Source: Craspedostauros australis
Taxonomy: Eukaryota; Bacillariophyta; Bacillariophyceae; Mastogloiales; Achnanthaceae
Assembly (NCBI GenBank): GCA_026770025.1
Contig: JAMXDE010000042.1
Coordinates: forward strand, 62,001-126,000
Direction: 5' to 3'
DNA: 64,000 nucleotides
Made by a program: the position numbers and the translations under genes. Each line of letters starts with the position of its first letter. Positions within the stretch are counted from its first letter, which is position 1. Below, in pieces: positions 20,742 to 29,500 of the stretch. The notes under the pieces were generated by a model. It made no database searches, was not told the DNA's origin, and saw only the letters and a program-made list of their open reading frames with translations.

Positions 20742-21108
20742 GGTTAATGCTACAATATCATCGCAATTTTACTACTTAATAACGCTGCTTCTTTTTCGCC
20801 TCATTCTGAGATACGCAATTATATGTGCAACACCCAACGCACGTGGATGTAATGATGCTAATATATACATACCATGTACTAATTGTGAATTGCAGACACA
20901 GAAATTAGGGAGTCTACTTCGGTCTTGGTGCTTTCACGTTGAACAGGGGGGTGCACGTGGTCATATCTGTGCTTGTGTGCAAGCCACCCCGAAACATTCA
21001 CGCTCATCAACGACTTGATCAGACCACTCCTGCGCATCCCGATGTTTGGAAGGAGGTCGCTGTACTTATGTACGCATGTGTGCCAACGGGCGCCGTCGCC
21101 CATTCTCT
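20742..21108. other. AT-rich intergenic region upstream of tRNA-Val
   Basis: 367 bases with nothing recognisable. AT-rich tracts (ATATATACAT near 20860-20870) lie upstream of the tRNA 5' end and downstream of the ankyrin gene stop. Confidence 0.4.
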
Positions 21109-22170
21109 CTAGAAGATGTATGGATTGTCGCTTCCCTTTGGCGCTTCCTTGCTGAGGAGCGTGAGGCGTTCGATCAATTTCTCATCAAGTCTGCGAAAAC
21201 AAGCCCACTGCAGCGGCGTGCGACCATCGTTGTCCTGCACATGGAACTTGATGTCGGAGCTGTCGATGTACTTGTTGTTGTCCCGGAAGTCCAGCAGGAA
21301 GTTCGCCACATCCTCATGGGAGTTCTTGCAGGCGTAATGGAGTGTGGTCCTTCCATAATCCTCGATGGCGTCGATGCTGACCATGTCTTTGCCGAACTCA
21401 AGGAGCAGCTCCAGCATCCGCTTGTGGCCTTCCTCGCAGGCGTAATGGAGGGGGGTGCACTTGCGGCTGTCCTTGACGTTGATGTCGATGTCAACATCAT
21501 GCGTTCGGCTGAATTCAAGAAGGCGTTCCACCACATCCGTGTGGCCCTGCAAGCAAGCAATATGGAGTGCTGCGTAGCCGGAGGTATCTTGGATGACGAG
21601 ATCGATGTCTTTGCCACCGTAATCCAGCAGAGGCTCAACGATGCTGATGCCGCCTTGCTTGCATGCAATGTGGAGAGCCGTGTCGTTGCTAAAGTTGAGC
21701 GCGTTGATGTTGATCTTGGCACCCTCGTTGTTCTTGCAAAAGTGAAGGAGGCACTCCACCACATCTTTGCTTGCACGCATGCATGCAAAGTGGAGCGCGT
21801 TGTGCCGTTGCATGTCCTTGAGGTTGAGAACAGCGCTCATGTTGTCGCTGTTGTTCGCCTTGCAGAATTCGAGTACGCACTCCACCACACTCCTCACGCC
21901 AACGATGGCGGCGTTGTGAAGCGGAGTTTCGCCTCTCTCGTTCTTGCTGGTGAGCATGATGCTTGCCTTGTTGGTGGTCCGGCTGAAGTCAAGTAGGCGC
22001 TTTACCACCGCCTTGCTGCCAGACATGCAAGCAGCATGAAGGGGCGTAGCGCCTTCTGAGCATTTGGTTGTCAAGTCTGTCCCCTTCCCGTTCTTTAGCA
22101 AGGTTTTGACCTTGGAGACGTTGCCTGCCTTGCAAGCACGGTACAATGGCGTATCAGCGCTTGTGTTCAT
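21109..22170 (-). CDS. Ankyrin-repeat protein (353 aa)
   Basis: The whole protein is ankyrin repeats, about eight units of 33-40 residues, each with a TPLHxAC-like helix start (TPLYRACKAG, TPLHAACMSG, TPLHNAAIVG, NALHFACMRA, TALHIACKQG, AALHIACLQG, TPLHYACEEG, TTLHYACKNS, TPLQWACFRR). Units are longer than canonical because of linkers such as EFSRTHDVDIDINVKD. There is no membrane segment or second domain. It is a protein-interaction scaffold; the partner is unknown. The start MNTSADTPLYRAC fits the first repeat directly. It is divergent from the larger ankyrin gene at 23346 with 1.2 kb between, and belongs to a local cluster of three ankyrin genes. Confidence 0.85.
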   Translation of the reverse strand: MNTSADTPLYRACKAGNVSKVKTLLKNGKGTDLTTKCSEGATPLHAACMSGSKAVVKRLLDFSRTTNKASIMLTSKNERGETPLHNAAIVGVRSVVECVLEFCKANNSDNMSAVLNLKDMQRHNALHFACMRASKDVVECLLHFCKNNEGAKININALNFSNDTALHIACKQGGISIVEPLLDYGGKDIDLVIQDTSGYAALHIACLQGHTDVVERLLEFSRTHDVDIDINVKDSRKCTPLHYACEEGHKRMLELLLEFGKDMVSIDAIEDYGRTTLHYACKNSHEDVANFLLDFRDNNKYIDSSDIKFHVQDNDGRTPLQWACFRRLDEKLIERLTLLSKEAPKGSDNPYIF

Positions 22171-23345
22171 GTTGGTAAGTCCTGTCGATGAAAAGGACGA
22201 TGCGGATGTTTATGAAATGAAGGATGTGGAAAGACCACTGCTGATACAAGGATCCTGCCGTCTGCGACGAGTAGCAACGGTCGAATGGAGATGAAGGAAT
22301 TGTCAGAGAATGCGTTCGTGATAATTGATGGTATGTCACCGTGCGATGAAACAAGCGCGAGCCAAACAAAGAGAGAGAGAGAGTGTGTGTGTGTCTGCGT
22401 GTGAGCGTCCGATTCCATTCCCAATCATTCATCCATGCATCCGCTCGGCTGCCCAGCTGTTCAGCACCGACCAAGGCAAGGGCAGAAGCGAATTCCAAAC
22501 ACAACAACATACTGCTCCTCCTCCTCCTCGTGGTGCAGCGACACAGCGCTTGACGTTCCAATGACATGACACTCGCGCAACGGTACGTACTCTCGTTCTT
22601 GCGTTGGTCTGCGAAGAATGGAAGGTTGTTGTGGGTATTGGCACTGGGATGGAGAACGATGATGCGCCTTGCTTTGTGATTCCGTCGGTTGTGTGAGGAC
22701 TTTGGTACTGTGTTGAGATGTGTTGAGCGTTGATGTTGTGTTTGTTCGAAGTCTCGTTGATGTTCTTGGCTTGCCTCATTTGCGTGCGTTTTTTGTGGAC
22801 GAAGGTATTCGGCGAGCGACCACGTTGGCTTTGGGATGTTTGACTCAGACGGAAAATGTGCGTGTCAATGCAATCTTTGCGATTGGGTGAATGAAACGTG
22901 TCTCTCTCGTGACCCAGCCTCTTCATGAATTGGCGCGACCAAATCGCCACGATGGTGGTCTGGTTCTCAAACCGAGAGCGTCGAAGACACATGGCGAACA
23001 ACACCAAGAAAAACACGAAGATGTTCATTCCTCCCATGACAGAACGTCCGCGCCTCTATCTGCACTGTCAAGCACTCGTCGCCATCGGCTTGGCACAACA
23101 CGCCCATCAGGCCCAACCTCCCTGTTGTATCACAGTGATTTCATCCTCGCACAGCGCTGTGCGAGCACAGTCGACCGCTACAGGCTTCAAGAATCCCTCA
23201 ATGGGCACAGACTAGAGCAGGGTACTCTGCTCTCATCTGCATCCACATCACTCGCACACATCAACAACGTCTCTCCCTCCCTCCCTTCTTTCGCACATTC
23301 AAGCATTCAAGAATCGTAGTCTGCAGCTCTCCACGCTCGACAATC
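22171..23345. promoter_or_regulatory. Divergent promoter region between two ankyrin genes
   Basis: 1.2 kb with no supported gene. It includes an AG/GT microsatellite (AGAGAGAGAGAG then TGTGTGTGTCTGCGTGTG, about 22370-22403). The final 150 bases before 23346 are C/T-rich with TCTCTCCCTCCCTCC, as in other promoters of this window. Confidence 0.35.
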
Positions 23346-25607
23346 ATGGATTCGATTGAATCAGACGAAACAATCATGGATTCAATTGAATCAGATGAAA
23401 TGGGCGACATCAATGAACTGACTTGGTACGGAGTAACGCCGCTAATAGAAGAATGTACGCGCGGCAACTTCAGCGAGGCCAAGGACCTGATCGAGTCAAG
23501 CCACGTTCCTGTCGAAGCCAACACCAGAGACGACCAGGGCAACACGGCATTCCTCTATGTTTGCGCCCATGGGAGCCTCGAGTTCGTGAAGTACATGATG
23601 GAATCGCCCGACCTTGACGTGGACATTCACATGACAGGTGTGCACGAAAGAACGGCGCTGCACTTCGCCTGCATCAGCGAGTCTGCTGAAAATGCAAAGT
23701 ATCTACTCACATTGGAAGGGTTCGAGGCCTATCAGTTCAAAAAGGACAAAAAAGGCAACATACCTATCCACTCCGGGTGCCAATACGGGCGCAGCATTGC
23801 TCCGATGGAATACTTGATCCAAGCAGATGAGACCAATACTCTTTGCAACATCCGCGACAAACAACGTTTCACCGTTCTTCATCTGGCATGTCAGGATAAG
23901 GAGAGATTCGACTTCGCGGAGTGCTTGGTCCGATTAAGCGAAACCAGCGGAATGAAGATGAACATGAAGGATCGCAGAGGCCACACACCGCTCCACAATG
24001 CATGTGAACATGGATTGTTGCGGACAGTGAAATGCCTCATGACCAACAACGAGTCTAATTCCCGTCCCACAATCGATCCCAACATCCAAGACAACAAAGG
24101 GAGGACACCGTTTCATCTTGCTTGGAGCAATAAGCACACAGATGTGATGGATTTCTTGCTTCACACTAAGCACGTCGGCATGTATCTGGACGTTGCTGAT
24201 CGGAACGGTGACACGGCACTTCACTTGCTCTTCCGTTCGTACAAGAATGGATCCATTCATCTGATCAATAGCTGGATGGCAATAGCGGGATTCCATGAAG
24301 CACTCCGCATGCAGAACAACAAGGGGAGAACGCCGTTCCACTATGCATGCGAACATGGCTGGTTGTGCGCGGTGACATGCCTCATGACCAACGACGAATC
24401 CAACTCCCGTCCCTCAATCGATCCCAACATCCAAGACCACGAAGGCAAAACGCTATTTCATCTTGCTTGGAGCAATAAGCACGCAGATGTGATGGATTTC
24501 TTACTTCACACTGAGCACGTGGGCATGCATCTGGACGTTGCCGATCAGAACGGTGACACAGCACTTCACTTGCTCTTCCGCTGGTGCAAGGGCGAACCCA
24601 TTCATCTGATCAAGGGCTGGATGGCAATACCGGGGTTCCATGATGCACTCCGCATTCAAAACAGTGATGGGGATACACCATTTCATCTCGCCTGCAGGCT
24701 TCAAAACATTCTCCTGGTGGACTTCCTGATCGAGTCGGACGAAGTGAATGTTGACGCTCGCACGACAAATGGAAAGGGCGATACGCCATTCCACATCGCG
24801 TTCGGTGCAGAGGACGACACGATGCTTCAATACCTCCTCCGCAAACATGGAACCGAGGTGGATAAGAATGCGAAGAACAACGACGGCAACACGGTGCTAC
24901 ACATCGCAGCTGCCAACTACGTGTCTTCTGCAAATAATTTTTGGGAGAGGTTGACACGAGACCACCTCGACGCCAGGATCCAGAACAATGAAGGCGACAC
25001 GGTGTTCCACCTCGCCATGAAAACGAGTCAAGAACGCATGGTCCGAACGATGCTTACCTCCAATAATGTCACGCTGGATGTCACAATCACAAACAACAAT
25101 GGTGATACGGCGCTTCATCTTGGGTGCACGGGGAAGCACGCCGATGCCGTGATGCCATTTCTTGAGCTTCATCCAAAAATGACCGCCCAGAACAACGATG
25201 GCAACACGCCACTCCATTTGGCGTATCAAAATGAGCGCTCGGAAATCCTCATGCATTTGCTTCGGGACCACATGGACTATCTGGACCATCGCATCCGAAA
25301 CAAGGACGGAAACACCCCAGCGCACCTGGCCAACAAGGATCGCGTGATCCCATTTTTACAACCCGCTGCGAATATCCAGAACAACGATGGCGACACTGCG
25401 CTTCACCACGCAGCCAGCAACGGTTTCATCAAGATAGCAAAGTCATTGATTCGAACAGAAGGAGCGGATGTGACAATAAAGAACGGCAAAGGAAAAACAG
25501 CAATAACCCTTGCGAGGCGGAAGGCAAAAACGATATTGCCCTTGGCGAAGAGGCAGAAGGTGAAGGATACGGTCGCTTTGCTGCGGAGAGCATGTCCGAA
25601 GAAGTGA
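23346..25607 (+). CDS. Large ankyrin-repeat protein (753 aa)
   Basis: About 18 ankyrin units span nearly the full length, with recurring GDTALHLL, GRTPFHLAW, GNTPLHLAY and GDTVFHLAM helix starts and a basic tail (KGKTAITLARRKAKTILPLAKRQ). Many units carry N-N-x-G-x-T turns, unlike the D-x-x-G-x-T turns of the 353-aa neighbour. Residues of about 115 codons are duplicated in tandem (nucleotides about 24001-24345 and 24346-24690), both containing SNSRPxIDPNIQD and SNKHxDVMDFLLHT. The N-terminus holds a short duplicated MDSIESDE(T/M). It is soluble with no enzymatic domain and probably an interaction scaffold. A copia element sits 135 bp after its stop. Confidence 0.85.
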   Translation: MDSIESDETIMDSIESDEMGDINELTWYGVTPLIEECTRGNFSEAKDLIESSHVPVEANTRDDQGNTAFLYVCAHGSLEFVKYMMESPDLDVDIHMTGVHERTALHFACISESAENAKYLLTLEGFEAYQFKKDKKGNIPIHSGCQYGRSIAPMEYLIQADETNTLCNIRDKQRFTVLHLACQDKERFDFAECLVRLSETSGMKMNMKDRRGHTPLHNACEHGLLRTVKCLMTNNESNSRPTIDPNIQDNKGRTPFHLAWSNKHTDVMDFLLHTKHVGMYLDVADRNGDTALHLLFRSYKNGSIHLINSWMAIAGFHEALRMQNNKGRTPFHYACEHGWLCAVTCLMTNDESNSRPSIDPNIQDHEGKTLFHLAWSNKHADVMDFLLHTEHVGMHLDVADQNGDTALHLLFRWCKGEPIHLIKGWMAIPGFHDALRIQNSDGDTPFHLACRLQNILLVDFLIESDEVNVDARTTNGKGDTPFHIAFGAEDDTMLQYLLRKHGTEVDKNAKNNDGNTVLHIAAANYVSSANNFWERLTRDHLDARIQNNEGDTVFHLAMKTSQERMVRTMLTSNNVTLDVTITNNNGDTALHLGCTGKHADAVMPFLELHPKMTAQNNDGNTPLHLAYQNERSEILMHLLRDHMDYLDHRIRNKDGNTPAHLANKDRVIPFLQPAANIQNNDGDTALHHAASNGFIKIAKSLIRTEGADVTIKNGKGKTAITLARRKAKTILPLAKRQKVKDTVALLRRACPKK

Positions 25608-25736
25608 CTCAAACCGACTGGGGCAACAACATCAACTAATGCATGGCAACACAAGTCGAACCGCACTGGCGGCATGCCAGTCACTCAAGTCAGACAATAG
25701 TTTTTTTGTCTTACCTTGGCCATTTCACGCACAGCA

Positions 25737-25742
25737 TAATCG
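25737..25742. repeat. Target-site duplication of the copia element, left
   Basis: TAATCG immediately before the left LTR, matched by TAATCG after the right LTR. Six bases is one longer than the 5 bp usual for Ty1/copia, so one base may match by chance. Confidence 0.7.
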
Positions 25743-26497
25743 TGTTGGAAATCCGGGGTTAGGTAGTAGATTAATCTGTTATCAATCTGTACCAATTTAG
25801 AACTGTGAGAACAAACTCCTTGACTCTCCAATTCCAGTTCAGCAGCAAGTGTAATCTGTAGCAGTTCACCATGATCATGCACTTGTTCATGGTTGCTTTC
25901 ATCTGCTTCATCAGCTTGCTCTCATGCTCTCTTCTGCAGGTTCATCATGCTTCATCGTGGTGGTTTGCATCTTCTACATTCGAGCAGCATCTCTCATAGA
26001 CGCACAGGTACCTTCAGCATGGGTCTCAGTCTGATCGATCCCACTTGACCTTCGGTTCCTCAGTATTCCACCTGCGCCATCATCACATACTCACCGGTCA
26101 TGTTCAATGCATATCGCGTCGTCATTCGTGCTCTTGAGCGGATAGGAGCATCGCCTCCGTTTCGCTTTCTCAGAGAAGCGATCCCTTGTCCGTCGATGCG
26201 CGTCGACATGTCTGATACATATCGACAGTTTCGCCTATAGTCTTGGCTCATGTGCGATTACATCCCTAGAGGTCGATCCATAGGTTCGCCCTCATTACAG
26301 CGGTGGTACATGGATAGGTTCCATGGTGGGACATGACTGATGTTGATGTCATTCATGAACAGAGGGTTGATGGGGGACAGGCTGCAAGGTGGTCCGAGTG
26401 TTACCAACAAAGTTGACCTCGTCGAGTTGTGAAGATATTATTGGGAGGTGCGGCAATCATGGGTATCTTGGTAAAAGCGTACCCCCGATTCCTGACA
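25743..26497 (-). repeat. 3' LTR of the copia element
   Basis: 755 bp, same sequence as 32434-33188. On the element strand it begins TGTCAGGAATCGGG and ends CCAACA. It is the 3' LTR because the polyprotein runs on the minus strand. Confidence 0.95.
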
Positions 26498-26582
26498 CCC
26501 TTCCATTGTCGCATTGACAATATATCGTTCTTGACTCTGCTTTCTCTTACCCTTCATCGCCACCATCCCACTCTCTGTTTCA

Positions 26583-29500
26583 TTAGTCCAATGCTGACCT
26601 TGGCTGGATGATATCGCCCTTGTGTTTGTCGTAGATCTCCTTTTTCGTGTTCTTGGTGAACCCGTCTGCGATGTTGTCCTCTGAACGTACGAACCGGGCT
26701 CTAGCCTCTCTGTTCGCAATCAGTTCTCGAATGAAGTGATGTCGTATGTCGATGTGTCTGGTTCGGGCGGATGTGGATGGGTTGGAAGCGATGAAGATTG
26801 CTCCCACGTTGTCAACCATCACGTCTGCTGGTCTGTGCATCTCCAACCCGATGTCTCTCATCAGTTGGGTGAGGAAGCGGATCTCCTTTCCGGCCTCCGA
26901 TAGTGCAACGTACTCTGCTTCCGTTGAGCTCAGTGTCACGCTGCGTTGTGCCTTCGATCTCCAGATGATTGGCACTCCTTGTAGTAGCACGATGTGTCCT
27001 CCTACGCTGATGCGGTTGTCCTTGTCGCCAGCGAACTCGCTGTCGGTGTATACAACAATCTTCCATGCATCGTTCTCCAATGGATCCGGCTTCACCCTCA
27101 GTCCATATTCTCTCGTGTCCGACACGAACTTCATGACCCTTAGCATTTCCTTGTATGCTACGGCTGTTGGTCCATCCAACACCTTGGTCAGTTCACGTAC
27201 TGCGTTGGCGATGTCGGGCCGGGAGTGTTTCACCAAGTATAGCAGCATACCTACTCCGCTTCGATATCTGCTGTGCCGTTCCTTGTCCACCTTGGGCGAG
27301 TCGCTGTCCCTCTGGATGCCTTGCCCTGGTGTTCCTGGTGTACCGTACCGTTGTAGCTTCATCACGTCGTCCTTGAATGTATCGGTGATGTTCTTGATGA
27401 TGTGCGGTTGGTTCACCCAGCAGTTCGTGTGGTCGTGGTTGAATATGATCTTGCAACTGAGATAGTCTTCGAGATCCTCTTCCACCTTGATTCCGAATCG
27501 CTCTGCCTTGATATCCCTCACTAGCTTCTTCAGTTCCTGCTCCTCTCCGATGCATAAGCAATCGTCAACGTAGGTTCCGATCAGCAGTAGGCTCCCTTCC
27601 TGATTCCGAATCAGAAGGCATGGATCCACAGCGCTCTGTCTAAACCCCAATTTGAGTAGGATGTCGACCAGCTTCTTGTTCCATTGTCTGGCACTCTGCA
27701 CGAGTCCATAAATCGTCTTCTTGAGTAGCAGGCATTCGTCGGCTTCATGCTTCATACCCTTGGGGCATCGCATGTAGATCTCCTCCTCGAGCTCTCCATG
27801 TAAGAATGCTGTCTCAAAGTCGATAATGATGCTGTCCAAGTGTAACAGCATCTTCATTGTGAGCATAACGCGGTAGGTTGCGTCGTGTATCACTGGTGCG
27901 TGGTGTGCTGAGAAGTCAACCCCTGCAATCTGCGAGTATCCGCATGCGACGAGCCTTGCACGGAACACACCGTTTCTCTTCTCCTTGAACACCCATTTGG
28001 TCTTTACGCATCGCCGATCCTTCGGCATTTGGTTCATCTTGATCTTCTCCCATACTTCTCTTCTGGTCATATTGGTGAACTCCTTGTTGATGGCCTCTCG
28101 CCATTTCGTTCTCTTCTCAGGATCTGCATGATCCCAGCATTCCTCGAATGTGGTTGGGTCTAGCATCATTGCGACATTAGCTTGCTCGTACCCCTCTTCG
28201 AGTGATCGTTGGTCCAATCCTTGGCTCGCAGTGATGAAGTCGTCGAGTCTCATCTTACCATGAGTAGTATCTATCATCATACCTGCGACGTCTCTGTTGA
28301 ATGTTGACCAATTCGTGTGGAAATCCTGTCCTGATGTTGCCAATGGTGTGGTAGTCGTTGTTGGAGTAGTCTCATTCTCTCCTGCATCTGATTCTGACTC
28401 TCCACTGGATCCTAGGTCTCGTTCCTCCATTGGAATGGGCGAATTGTTGAACCCTGCGAGAGCCTTCAGCATCCTTGGCATCCCTCTAACAGGTGTTGCG
28501 ACTGGGACCTCGTCTTGATAGTGTGGTCTCTTCTCGTTGTCCCTTCCGGATTCATCGTCGTTATCATCGTACGAATCGTCATCCCCTTGGGTGGGGAGCA
28601 AGTCATCTTGCCCTTGAGCAGCGTCTTCTGTATCTACATCAATTCTGGCTCCTCTGCTCTGATCTGCGTCGTCGGTCTCCATTCCCTTGATGGTATCCTC
28701 ACGTCGCTCCCAAGTTACTCTATTGTTCGGGGAAGGTATCTCCGATGTAGAGTCGTCATCTTCCAGGTCTATTAGTACTGACCTGTTGGCGTTCGCAATA
28801 CCCTTGAACTGCCCATATGACTGGTTCATCCATGTCACGTCTCTTGTGATTAGGATTCTCGTTGTAGCTAGATTCATCATCCGATACACACCACTAGCAT
28901 GCGATTGGCCGTATCCGACGAACATAGCCGGTTTGGATCTGCTATCCAGCTTCGCCTTGATTGTTCGTCCTCCGATGTGGACCATACCTATTTCGCCGAA
29001 TGTACGCAGTCCATCTACGTAAGTGGGGATCTGTTCGTTGAATAGGATGCAAGCTGGTTCTCTTGTCTTTGTTCCGATGATGTTCTCCAATTGCGTGGCT
29101 GTGCGAGCTGCTTCTGCCCACAGCTTACTTCGAGAGCTCTTCGGCAGATGCGTCTGGTTTAGCATGGCTCTCACCTTTCCGTACAGTACCGCGAATTTTC
29201 GCTCCACGCGACCATTTTGTTGGGGAGTGGCCGCGGCGGTGTACTCGAAAGTCGGTGCGAACCCAGCGTTAAGTAGTTGCTTCTCCGTGGAGTAATTTTC
29301 TCCCGCGTTGTCACATCTCACATTTTTCACGTTCACTTCCTGATTCGCCTGAAGCCACCGTAATAACCCCACCATCTTGGATCCGATGTCGCTCTTTTCT
29401 TTCACAAAGAAACTCCAGCAGTAATCGCTGTAGTCATCGATAACCAGAAGCCAGTATTTGCCTCGGCCGAAACTGTACGTCTGAACACTCGATGTGTCCA

